From Acinetobacter tibetensis (GTDB lineage: Bacteria > Pseudomonadota > Gammaproteobacteria > Pseudomonadales > Moraxellaceae), in the NCBI RefSeq assembly GCF_023824315.1, contig NZ_CP098732.1:2046001-2110000 (forward strand): 64,000 nt of DNA. The letters are read 5' to 3'. The translations under genes and the position numbers were made by a program. Below the pieces are notes generated by a model. It had not been told where the DNA came from. It did no database searches and worked only from the letters and a program-made list of their open reading frames with translations. Shown one piece after another: positions 48,502 to 58,022 of this stretch; position 1 is the stretch's first letter, and the number at the start of each line of letters is the position of its first letter.

Positions 48502-48957
48502 TTATAATTTCTTCCAAGTCATGATTGTCGTGGTGTTATCAGACTTTGACTTACCAAAAACCTTCATTTGCTCACCAGTATTACTTAGATCTGCATTAAT
48601 AATATAAACAAGGCCATTTTGTGGGTTAACCCATACCCCATTATTAAACTTATTTTTTGATGTTGCCTGCATATTCGTGAGGATTTCTAAACCAAACAAA
48701 TATTTATTTTTTAATGCCCCTGTACACTTCGTACAGACATCTGCCGCTAGTGTACCCGGTAATGCATACGACTTAGTGATAGCTGCACTATATTGTTGAG
48801 TCTTAGAATTCTTACGAATTGCAATTTCTGTAATGTAATTTCCAGATTTATCATCAATTACCTTCCATGAGCCTAATAGTTGATCAACAGGCATTGCTGC
48901 TAAAAATTGAGTTGAACCTAACAATAAAGTCGAAGCAAATAAAATTTTAAATTTCAT
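48502..48957 (-). CDS. Secreted DUF2147-type protein
   Basis: A 151-residue protein. The signal peptide (MKFKILFASTLLLGSTQFLA) is followed by PVDQLLGSWKVIDDKSGNYI, the GxWxxxDxxxG opening of the DUF2147 lipocalin-like domain, and the GLxIL and MKVFG strands further on. Two Cys (CTKC, near residue 75) are in the DUF2147 position. Function unknown, periplasmic. It separates the prophage relics from the CRISPR array and is probably core. Confidence 0.8.
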   Translation of the reverse strand: MKFKILFASTLLLGSTQFLAAMPVDQLLGSWKVIDDKSGNYITEIAIRKNSKTQQYSAAITKSYALPGTLAADVCTKCTGALKNKYLFGLEILTNMQATSKNKFNNGVWVNPQNGLVYIINADLSNTGEQMKVFGKSKSDNTTTIMTWKKL

Positions 48958-49120
48958 AAAATTGTCATATATTAAAAAGCCTCGGGATTATAGCAAAGCA
49001 CATCTCCGATAGAATTATTAATTTAAATCATATGCATAGTTTGCTGAAATCGTATCCAGCTTCCTTTTTTAAATCCTTATAGTTTACTTGAGCTTGGCAT
49101 AGCGTGTATTCATCTAGTCA

Positions 49121-52100
49121 TTTCTAAGCTGCCTACATGGCAGTGAACATATTATAGTGATGTTTATTGTTTAAAATTAAATTTCTAAGCTGCCTACATG
49201 GCAGTGAACATGCCATAGATAAAAAGATCGAACTGGAGACATTTCTAAGCTGCCTACATGGCAGTGAACTTGGTATGTTGGATGTTCATTAATAGCAAGT
49301 ATTTCTAAGCTGCCTGCATGGCAGTGAACGGGGTTATCCGCTTGGCTGGGGTCCATTGATTTTTCTAAGCTGCCTGCATGGCAGTGAACAAATTAATAGT
49401 AAAACACTCACTTTACAGTCTTTTCTAAGCTGCCTGCATGGCAGTGAACTCCAAATTCAAATTGGTATTTTCTATGTGACTTTTCTAAGCTGCCTGCATG
49501 GCAGTGAACAAGAAATGATTCGATATTTTTTAAGTCTGGATTTTCTAAGCTGCCTGCATGGCAGTGAACGTACATCAAATCAATGGCTTCTTTGTTATGG
49601 ATTTCTAAGCTGCCTGCATGGCAGTGAACTATCAGATAGATACTGATGTACTGCTGTTTGATTTCTAAGCTGCCTACATGGCAGTGAACTGGGATTGGAG
49701 AATAATTATGCGGTTTTGAGTTTTCTAAGCTGCCTACATGGCAGTGAACGTACGTTTAAACCAGGAATTACCAATGATCGTTTTCTAAGCTGCCTACATG
49801 GCAGTGAACGCGCTGATTATCGAAGATGATTTAATTAAGTGTTTCTAAGCTGCCTACATGGCAGTGAACCGAAAGCGGTCTTCACCGCCACAAAATGGGC
49901 ATTTTCTAAGCTGCCTACATGGCAGTGAACAGATTGATATTGCTCGAGGTGTGACGATTAATTTTCTAAGCTGCCTACATGGCAGTGAACCGCTCGATGA
50001 CGAACACTCGTGCTCAGCAGATTTTCTAAGCTGCCTACATGGCAGTGAACTACAACTTAATAAAGAACCTACCAAAGCAATATTTCTAAGCTGCCTACAT
50101 GGCAGTGAACTTGCTTTAACAACACACCATCGTTTTCTGTCATTTCTAAGCTGCCTACATGGCAGTGAACAAAAAGTAGGCATGAAAGCCGAACAGCGTG
50201 ATTTTCTAAGCTGCCTACATGGCAGTGAACCTTGAAATATAAATTAATCTGCTGAAGTGTAATTTCTAAGCTGCCTACATGGCAGTGAACTGATAGTAAG
50301 CCAAATAGCCTTTACTATTCATTTTCTAAGCTGCCTACATGGCAGTGAACATGAGGCTATAACGAGATCTGAAGCTGTTTTATTTCTAAGCTGCCTACAT
50401 GGCAGTGAACTTTAATCCAGACCATGCAACAATCTCCCCATCTTTCTAAGCTGCCTACATGGCAGTGAACGTGCAATTAAAGACTTATCACCATAACCTT
50501 TATTTCTAAGCTGCCTACATGGCAGTGAACAATAACGTAGACCGACCATTTAAATATCTAGTTTTCTAAGCTGCCTACATGGCAGTGAACTTGTTGATGT
50601 GTTCTTTAGTTCGGATTTAAAATTTCTAAGCTGCCTACATGGCAGTGAACAAAAACACCCTCCGCATATTCAGAATAGCTTTTTTCTAAGCTGCCTACAT
50701 GGCAGTGAACAAAAACACCCTCCGCATATTCAGAATAGCTTTTTTCTAAGCTGCCTACATGGCAGTGAACTCTGTTGCTGCGGGCTCAACAAACTCATTC
50801 ACTTTCTAAGCTGCCTACATGGCAGTGAACATCGACCTTATAATTATTTTGCGAATGATAATTTTCTAAGCTGCCTACATGGCAGTGAACTATTATACAT
50901 TATACGAAATATCGTATATTAATTTCTAAGCTGCCTACATGGCAGTGAACGAAATAAGTTTGATATGTTCGGTACTTCTACTTTTCTAAGCTGCCTACAT
51001 GGCAGTGAACCGTTGAGAATAGATTGCTGACATTCTGGTTTTTTTCTAAGCTGCCTACATGGCAGTGAACGTGTGATTTCGCTTGAGCAATTACATCAGC
51101 AATTTCTAAGCTGCCTACATGGCAGTGAACGTGTGTATGTACATTGGCTGAGTGATAGAGATTTTCTAAGCTGCCTACATGGCAGTGAACAGTGAGTAAA
51201 ATTTGAAAGCGTTATTTGCCTTTTTCTAAGCTGCCTACATGGCAGTGAACGGTGCGCTAAAAAACTAATCCGCTTCTTTGGATTTCTAAGCTGCCTACAT
51301 GGCAGTGAACCAGTTGAGCCGACTTGTCCGTATTCTTCCAACTTTCTAAGCTGCCTACATGGCAGTGAACCACCAACTCGCTATTGTTTGGTCAGCGTGG
51401 TATTTCTAAGCTGCCTACATGGCAGTGAACTTATTCATTGTCCTTAAAGCCTATCCGCAATTTTTCTAAGCTGCCTACATGGCAGTGAACCAGCACTTCA
51501 AGTATCTGCATAAGCAGAATATTTTCTAAGCTGCCTACATGGCAGTGAACGTAATAACATTAGAGAGTAAACCCGTGAGGTACTTTCTAAGCTGCCTACA
51601 TGGCAGTGAACAAACCCCATCCTAAAGCTACAGAAGCGGAAAATTTCTAAGCTGCCTACATGGCAGTGAACGTCGTTCTAACGCAGAGATTGTAAAGCTT
51701 TATTTTCTAAGCTGCCTACATGGCAGTGAACTTGAGAAATGATTGCTAAGTGGTTGTCTGTTGTTTCTAAGCTGCCTACATGGCAGTGAACCACCTACAT
51801 AAATCTGGTAATCTTGTACCCAATTTCTAAGCTGCCTACATGGCAGTGAACTTGGCGAGCATGGAACAAGTTGCAGTTTAGTCTTTCTAAGCTGCCTACA
51901 TGGCAGTGAACTGATTGCTGTTCAGTCTATGTTTTTCCTAAATTTTCTAAGCTGCCTACATGGCAGTGAACGGACACATAACAAAGCTTTTAACTCTTAT
52001 TAATTTCTAAGCTGCCTACATGGCAGTGAACAAAACCTACTGTTACGTAGCGTGAGCAGTCTTTTTCTAAGCTGCCTACATGGCAGTGAACAAATCAATC

Positions 52101-52331
52101 AAATATGTGAGTATTGTGATGATTTTCTAAGCTGCCTACATGGCAGTGAACTTAAATATCGGGCTTCGTCTAGATGAAGCTTTTTTCTAAGCTGCCTACA
52201 TGGCAGTGAACAATACCGACAAAGTAGAGGAAGCTTAAATATCTTTCTAAGCTGCCTACATGGCAGTGAACATTAAAAGCCACCATTTCGGTGGTTTTTT
52301 TATTTTCTAAGCTGCCTACATGGCAGTGAAC
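49121..52331 (-). CRISPR. Type I-F CRISPR array, 54 repeats and 53 spacers
   Basis: The 28-bp repeat reads on the minus strand GTTCACTGCC, ATGTA, then GGCAGCTTAGAAA, with a CTGCC/GGCAG stem and a 5-base loop, as in I-F repeats cut by Cas6f. The period is 60 bp (32-nt spacers), with three 33-nt spacers (49149-49181, 49870-49902, 51551-51583). Transcription runs leftward from the leader next to cas6f, so the newest spacers are near 52300 and the oldest near 49150. Repeats starting at 49302, 49362, 49422, 49482, 49542 and 49602 have ATGCA in the loop; all others have ATGTA. Spacers 50651-50682 and 50711-50742 are identical. Confidence 0.98.
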
Positions 52332-52462
52332 AGTAATTTTATAGCAAAAAATAAAGTTATAACAGTGAGTTAATACTAAAAATCCATAAAAGACCCAAGT
52401 TTTAACTCACGTTTATAACCTATTGATTTTATTAAGCTGTTAAAGAATGAAAAAATATTGGG
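52332..52462 (-). promoter_or_regulatory. CRISPR leader
   Basis: The 131-bp AT-rich stretch between the cas6f stop and the first repeat, on the side fitting I-F repeat polarity. It contains a perfect inverted repeat, GTGAGTTAA at 52365-52373 and TTAACTCAC at 52402-52410. No clean -35/-10 pair stands out. The cas operon reads towards the array, so read-through from cas6f could also supply pre-crRNA. Confidence 0.8.
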
Positions 52463-53050
52463 TTAAAATTCAGGTACGGAACTCTGTGAACTTAAACCAT
52501 AGGTACTAAAAACCTGACTTTCAGATTGTTCAGCATTTTTCTTTTCTATAAAAAGTTTAAACATTTGATCTGAAGTTAAACTTTTCATTTGGACAAATGG
52601 CAGATCCGTTGTTGTAACAACATTGCTATAACGAGCCAAAGCTTCATCAAAACCAATATCACCGCGTTTTACGCGATGGCGCGCCAAACGTTCGGCATTG
52701 GTTTTCACTTGCTTACGTTTATAGATGGCATAACTTTTTATATTCTCTGGGACTTCTCGAATAGAAGTGATGTGAACATAATCAGTGAATCGATCTAACC
52801 ATTTTTTAAGATCAAGTTTTTTCAAATCAGCTTCATTTTGAGCAAAAAGTCGAAGCTTTGTACCTAAAAACCCAATACTTTTTTCCTGATTAAAACGATA
52901 TTGGGGAAAAGATACGCCAATATTTACCTTATCATTTATGTCTTTTACTTCAGCAAAAGCAATGTGCAATTGTGTATAAAGTTTCGACCATAATTGATAA
53001 GTCACCAATTCAGGATTTTCGATTAAGGTCACCTCAATATAATATTTCAT
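52463..53050 (-). CDS. cas6f: CRISPR RNA endoribonuclease Cas6f (Csy4)
   Basis: A 195-residue Cas6f, which cuts pre-crRNA at the 3' base of the repeat hairpin and stays bound to the crRNA 3' handle. The catalytic His29 position is conserved (KLYTQLHIAF, H at residue 29). The arginine-rich helix that grips the stem is KTNAERLARHRVKRGD (about residues 117-132), and GVSFPQYRF plus TYGLSSQSSVPEF at the C-terminus match the family. It is the last gene of the cas operon, 8 bp after cas5fv and 131 bp before the array. Confidence 0.95.
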   Translation of the reverse strand: MKYYIEVTLIENPELVTYQLWSKLYTQLHIAFAEVKDINDKVNIGVSFPQYRFNQEKSIGFLGTKLRLFAQNEADLKKLDLKKWLDRFTDYVHITSIREVPENIKSYAIYKRKQVKTNAERLARHRVKRGDIGFDEALARYSNVVTTTDLPFVQMKSLTSDQMFKLFIEKKNAEQSESQVFSTYGLSSQSSVPEF

Positions 53051-53058
53051 CGATCACC

Positions 53059-54069
53059 TCATCGAATATCTATAACATAAGCAAGACCTTTTTTACCTAA
53101 GTAAAAAGATGATACGCCTGCATTCTCAATTTTTTCTTCCAAATCTTTAGCCTGATCTTTAGAAAGATGAAGCGTAATTTCCAAACGACCACTCGCTTTT
53201 GTTAAGAAGTTTTTAACTTTACCTTCACCTGCTAAAAAATCATTCTTGATATATGGATTTCCCCAAATGATTTTTTTATTTCCAGTTGTATAACGATCCA
53301 TAAAGTCTTTCTTCGTAAATCCTCTTTTTGAAATACCACTTAACCCACCAGATTTTGTCAAAATTTCTGAAAGATCATAATGCTGAGCAAGCCTAGAGAT
53401 TTGTATATATAAAGCCGAAGTATAAAAACTAACTGGTGTGAACAAACCTTTTGCTGTCAATTTGAAATCAACATCAGGAAAGTTTTGTACAATATACTCA
53501 TATGCTTTTTGTAATTCATCTACAAGTTCAATTGGCTTTAAGGCATTCAGTTCCTCTAACTGGTTAATGACAATCAAAGGATCTAATACCTCATCAAATG
53601 ATGGGAATCGATAGTTTTCATCTAATATAAATTGGACAACAGTATCAATATCCTGAAAAAGTATTCCCCAAAGCCTAGATGAAAATTCAGACGTAAAAGC
53701 TTTATCCTGAGCTTTGATCATTCCTGTAAATGCATTTTGATCTGTACTTCCCGATATATTTCGCAAAAATATTATTTCCTGATCAAGTACAGCAATATCT
53801 TTAATATCGCTCTCATTCAAGGTTTCTTCAATTTCTTTAAAATAATAATCTTTACGACTTCTTGCATCATATAATTTTCGCTGATCACCAATCAAACGAT
53901 TTAATATCCCCATTACAGTATTTTTAGTAATAGCCCTTGCCTTATAATTATTCGCTTTTTTATCACCCAAAGCAGTCATTGAACCGATAAAATTTCTTTT
54001 AACGGTATTATCTTCACCATCCAAAAATGAATTTCGCCATGAAGACTCATATTCAATAATGATTTGCAT
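53059..54069 (-). CDS. cas5fv: Type I-Fv Cascade subunit Cas5fv
   Basis: A 336-residue protein starting MQIIIEYESSWRNSFLDGED and ending SFYLGKKGLAYVIDIR. It is much larger than canonical Cas5f and lacks Cas8f features. Position (after cas7fv, before cas6f), size and the opening segment fit Cas5fv of the S. putrefaciens I-Fv system, where this subunit caps the crRNA 5' end and recognises the PAM in place of the large subunit. Assignment is from pattern memory and gene order, without an alignment. It starts 11 bp after cas7fv. Confidence 0.87.
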   Translation of the reverse strand: MQIIIEYESSWRNSFLDGEDNTVKRNFIGSMTALGDKKANNYKARAITKNTVMGILNRLIGDQRKLYDARSRKDYYFKEIEETLNESDIKDIAVLDQEIIFLRNISGSTDQNAFTGMIKAQDKAFTSEFSSRLWGILFQDIDTVVQFILDENYRFPSFDEVLDPLIVINQLEELNALKPIELVDELQKAYEYIVQNFPDVDFKLTAKGLFTPVSFYTSALYIQISRLAQHYDLSEILTKSGGLSGISKRGFTKKDFMDRYTTGNKKIIWGNPYIKNDFLAGEGKVKNFLTKASGRLEITLHLSKDQAKDLEEKIENAGVSSFYLGKKGLAYVIDIR

Positions 54070-54080
54070 AAATCACCCCA

Positions 54081-55058
54081 TTATTGTGCTTCGAAGTAAA
54101 CGGCATAATCCATTTGCGGTTCTAAATTTGCTTGTTCAGGCGAACGCTTAATACGCATCATTTTATTACTGTCATTATAATCAACTTCTACTGATTCAAC
54201 GTACATATAGCCTTTTGCCTGCTTAATACTCAATTCACGTAATAAATTTAATGTTTCATTTACCAGAATATCTATTGCAGTGTTATCTAATAAAATTCCC
54301 ACTTCCCCTTCTTCAAAAATTGTACCTTTACGGACATAATTCGGATGGAAAACTGCTTTAGGTTGACGACTTGCGTCCAATTGTTGAATAAATTCTTGTA
54401 CGGTTTCGGCAATTTTTTCACCTTCACCTTCTTTAATAATCATGGATGCACGATCAAATTTTTTATCCAGTGAAATAAATTCTAATTGTTCAATACTAAT
54501 TGAACCATAAGCCACATATTCAGTATCGCCAAAGGTAGTTTTTGAATAGAAAGAGTTGCTTGCAACATCTTTCCCTTTATCATCTTTACCTTTTTCTTTA
54601 GAACCTGAACGCCCCATTTGTTCAAAGTTACCATTACCCAACTGATCAATAAAATCTGTAATCAACAATGGGCTTGTACGTTTACATTGACTTGATGGCA
54701 CAACATAACCACGAATTAAACCTGTGATTGATGCTAGTACATCAATCAAGTTTTTATCTTTGGCATAATGTAAATCATATGCTTGGTCACGGAACAAATG
54801 ATGACGAATACAGTTTTGACTGATATATAAAGGCGTTTTCGAAAAGTCGATATCTGATGCTTCTTTCTTATATTTATAACCTGTTTCTTTAATTCTACCT
54901 GTTAAATTAGAATAACCACGTAATTTAGGTAAACTATGATTATCTACAGTCGTACCATCATCACCTGTTAATGTCGTTGGACCATTCCAATTCACAACGC
55001 CATAACCATATGCTGTAATTTTAAAATCTACGCTTTTAATTCCTGTAACTTTTGACAT
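54081..55058 (-). CDS. cas7fv: Type I-Fv Cascade backbone subunit Cas7fv
   Basis: A 325-residue protein. The opening ([20 protein letters not shown], then [10 protein letters not shown] and [11 protein letters not shown]) and [20 protein letters not shown] are characteristic of Cas7fv, which polymerises along the crRNA spacer in the minimal I-Fv Cascade. A low-complexity Lys/Asp/Gly loop (about residues 148-160, [14 protein letters not shown]) is probably surface exposed. It starts 15 bp after the cas2-3 stop. There is no cas8f or canonical cas7f in the operon. Confidence 0.9.
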   Translation of the reverse strand: MSKVTGIKSVDFKITAYGYGVVNWNGPTTLTGDDGTTVDNHSLPKLRGYSNLTGRIKETGYKYKKEASDIDFSKTPLYISQNCIRHHLFRDQAYDLHYAKDKNLIDVLASITGLIRGYVVPSSQCKRTSPLLITDFIDQLGNGNFEQMGRSGSKEKGKDDKGKDVASNSFYSKTTFGDTEYVAYGSISIEQLEFISLDKKFDRASMIIKEGEGEKIAETVQEFIQQLDASRQPKAVFHPNYVRKGTIFEEGEVGILLDNTAIDILVNETLNLLRELSIKQAKGYMYVESVEVDYNDSNKMMRIKRSPEQANLEPQMDYAVYFEAQ

Positions 55059-55073
55059 TTTTTCACCCTCTTT

Positions 55074-58022
55074 TTAGTTTGTAGTTAAAACTTGAATTTT
55101 ATTTAATGAAATTGCACCAATTGGTTGTTTATCGCAAACTGCATAATAAATTGCCTCTGTATGTCTTACCCCCGTCCCTCCAACCTTATTTAAATCATCT
55201 TCGATGTAACTTAAATAAAGTGGATATTCTGCATCTCGTGCATAATTTTCTAAAACTATACATCTTGTAGTTTGTTTCTTTTCGGGAATACCTTGCACAG
55301 GATGTGTAACATCGATATTTCCATGCTTTTGTGCAATAAAAGTGATTAACCCTAAATCTCGAATTATGCTTAGTGATTCTGTCAAATTATCAAACTCAGT
55401 TGTATCATCCAAAGGTGGTTGATAAGCGTAAGAGTTCTCAAAAATTGGATTTTTATAATCATTTACATTCAGCACAGCCAATTGTACAAAACGACTATCA
55501 CCCCGTAATGAGTTTTTACTGATTTTAGACTTACGCTCTGTTATTGATTTTTTGACTACTTTTACAGGTTCAGTCACTTTATTATTCAATTGCAGAATAC
55601 TGCTCTTTATTGCTTTGTCTAGATCTTGCAAAAGTAATTGCTGACTTTTTTCATTCTCAGGAGATAAATAAAAATCTTTATAGAGTTTATACAACTTGGG
55701 TAAAGTAAAAGTTTGATCTGCAAGCTGATGGTGTAAAAACTCATACCAAACTTTAGCAGATTGCAAACCATGCAATGAGTTTAAAAATTTTGCAGATGAA
55801 CCTTTAGATTTTCCTTGTTTAATATCATCGGTAATTGCAATAGTTAGAATATTTACAGCATTATTTTCCCCAAAACGATCTAAACGTCCTAGACGTTGCA
55901 AAATATTTTCAGCATGCGTCATTTCACTTAACATTGCATTACAACTAATATTTAAAGATGCCTGAACAATAGGGCCACTTCTCAAAACATCATATTGTGC
56001 TGTTCCATTTTTTTTGAATGATTCATACACTTCCCCAAACCATTTTTTCTTATCACTACGCTTAAATTTTGAATGGAATAGAATGCTATTTTCGTGTTGC
56101 TGATGATAAATAAAACTTTGTTGTGCTGTTAATGCAGTATTACTAATAACAAAAGTTTTTGTATCATATTTTTTAAAAAATGGACTGTTGAGCTTATCGG
56201 CATCGTCATAATCAATAAAATTAACTTGGTAATGACTCTGATTAAATGATGGCATTTCAATAACATCATCGCTTCCAATACCAAGAATTTCTTTTAAATA
56301 TAAATAATGTGGTGTTGCTGAAACCAATAACGTATTTTTTTCATACGCTTTACGCATATTTTTATTGGCAATTAATTCTGCAAACAATAAATTGAAAATT
56401 TCCATACCAATATATTCATGGTATTCATCAAAGACCACATGAGCATTCATAAAGGGTAATAAGCTGTTTACTTTGGAATGGGTTGTAATTGATCCTAAAA
56501 TCTGGTCAATCGTTGTAACCACCACATCACCCGAAAAATATTCATTTTCAGGTGTTAGGTTTTCCCATGAATTGGTATATTTAAACTCACCTGTAAATAT
56601 TTCAATTTTTGCATCGGGTAAATAATCAGTTGTCAGTTCCTCAAAAATACCTTGGCAAACTTGTATACGTGGGCAAACCCAAATTATTTTTTGTGCATTT
56701 TTTAACTTCGCCCACTCTAGTGCAATTTTGGTTTTACCACATCCTGCTGCACCTGAAAGCACAGAAATATCTCGAACATCCGCAAGTTTTTGTGCAATTT
56801 CGTTTTGTTTTTGACTTCGCTCACTATTTGGAAATTTCTGTGCTACCCCCTCTAAAGAAGACATTAATGTTGAAATTTCTTCTTGAGTATCTTCAATAAA
56901 ATCATCCAAGCACTGTTGTGCTAAATTTTCAATTAACTCATCTGCTGACCATGAAGATACTAAACGATCTGCACTAATAACACAGGCACGCAGTAAATTA
57001 TGCTGTGCATTATATGAAATTTTCTGTCTTGTCTTTGCTAAAGTATCTGTGATCAAGTAGCGTTTAAATTCAGGGAATTCAGCACTTTTAAAATCATATT
57101 GAAAACTTTCAATCAGATCATTAAAAGACTCAACAGACCAAAGTAAGTGTTTTTCAATCTGTGTAAATTCACTTGAATAATGGCTTGCAGATTGTTGTAT
57201 TTTTTTGAGCATTAAAACTGCATTTTTAACCAAATTTTCAAATGCATCATCATTCAGATTTTTTGTTAAGTACTCATATACCTTAATAACACCTGTAAAA
57301 TCATCTTTCTGACGGTAGGGCTTGGCATGATGCCAATAAATGACATGTTGCAAGCTTTCTTTTTGAGGATTATTTAAACCTACGCATTGCTTCTCTAATA
57401 AGTTAAACAGTAAGAGAGAAATTTCATTATGTCTCGGATGTTTATCAAATGTGAATTTAACATCAATATGCTGCCCATCCTCATCAGGATCTTTCTGTTT
57501 TTGCTTTTTCACCCAATCTTGAAAATGTGGATCTAGCTTCCCCAAATCATGTAAACACCCTGCCAAATAAGCAACTTTCGATAAATTTTGATGTTCCTCA
57601 TTATCTAATATACGTTCAAAAAGTTTCTGTGCAATATATCCAATTGCAAAAGAATGTTCTGCTAAAGGCTGTAATTTTGTATTCGCATAAAATTGATCTT
57701 GTTTAGCTTTCATTGTTGTCACATCCATAAATACTTCTTTTTGAGTGCTATTCACAGGCACAATGCCCTGCGCATTAAATTTATTCCGATTCCCCACAAT
57801 CCACAGCAATTCACTTCGACGTCTGCCCCGAATCCAGTGACAGCTTACCGCAGTGCTTTTCGTGACAGCTTTACGTAATAATTTTTTAACGGCAATTAGA
57901 CCATCTTCGGTAATGACCGTTTGCCATGTGTTATCGCCAATACGGTCAGCAAAAGCATCCAATACACGGCGCGTCCGAACTAAAGCTTTCTTTTCACACT
58001 GGCTAACGAAAGTCACGATCAT
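55074..58022 (-). CDS. cas3: Cas2-Cas3 fusion nuclease-helicase, type I-F
   Basis: A 982-residue fusion. Residues 1-95 are the Cas2 domain (FVSQCEKKALVRTRRVLDAF, CHWIRGRRRSELLWIVG). The HD nuclease follows: AEHSFAIGY (H123) and AGCLHDLGK (H158-D159). The SF2 helicase has Walker A GAAGCGKT (about 424-431), a DEYH box (about 532-535), LVSATPHY, and LQRLGRLDR (motif VI). A C-terminal domain closes the protein. All catalytic motifs are present. Compared with about 1,075-1,100 residues in canonical I-F it is somewhat short. The ATG overlaps the cas1 stop by 4 bp. Confidence 0.96.
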   Translation of the reverse strand: MIVTFVSQCEKKALVRTRRVLDAFADRIGDNTWQTVITEDGLIAVKKLLRKAVTKSTAVSCHWIRGRRRSELLWIVGNRNKFNAQGIVPVNSTQKEVFMDVTTMKAKQDQFYANTKLQPLAEHSFAIGYIAQKLFERILDNEEHQNLSKVAYLAGCLHDLGKLDPHFQDWVKKQKQKDPDEDGQHIDVKFTFDKHPRHNEISLLLFNLLEKQCVGLNNPQKESLQHVIYWHHAKPYRQKDDFTGVIKVYEYLTKNLNDDAFENLVKNAVLMLKKIQQSASHYSSEFTQIEKHLLWSVESFNDLIESFQYDFKSAEFPEFKRYLITDTLAKTRQKISYNAQHNLLRACVISADRLVSSWSADELIENLAQQCLDDFIEDTQEEISTLMSSLEGVAQKFPNSERSQKQNEIAQKLADVRDISVLSGAAGCGKTKIALEWAKLKNAQKIIWVCPRIQVCQGIFEELTTDYLPDAKIEIFTGEFKYTNSWENLTPENEYFSGDVVVTTIDQILGSITTHSKVNSLLPFMNAHVVFDEYHEYIGMEIFNLLFAELIANKNMRKAYEKNTLLVSATPHYLYLKEILGIGSDDVIEMPSFNQSHYQVNFIDYDDADKLNSPFFKKYDTKTFVISNTALTAQQSFIYHQQHENSILFHSKFKRSDKKKWFGEVYESFKKNGTAQYDVLRSGPIVQASLNISCNAMLSEMTHAENILQRLGRLDRFGENNAVNILTIAITDDIKQGKSKGSSAKFLNSLHGLQSAKVWYEFLHHQLADQTFTLPKLYKLYKDFYLSPENEKSQQLLLQDLDKAIKSSILQLNNKVTEPVKVVKKSITERKSKISKNSLRGDSRFVQLAVLNVNDYKNPIFENSYAYQPPLDDTTEFDNLTESLSIIRDLGLITFIAQKHGNIDVTHPVQGIPEKKQTTRCIVLENYARDAEYPLYLSYIEDDLNKVGGTGVRHTEAIYYAVCDKQPIGAISLNKIQVLTTN

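Noticed and set aside
49356..51341. Open frames with repeated FLSCLHGSE or SLPCRQLR units inside the array
   Set aside because: They are translations of the CRISPR repeat in phase with the 60-bp period; no ribosome sites and no protein family.
49121..52331. Two or three separate arrays, suggested by 61-bp steps at three places
   Set aside because: The steps are simply 33-nt spacers; repeats stay in register and there is no gap or second leader.
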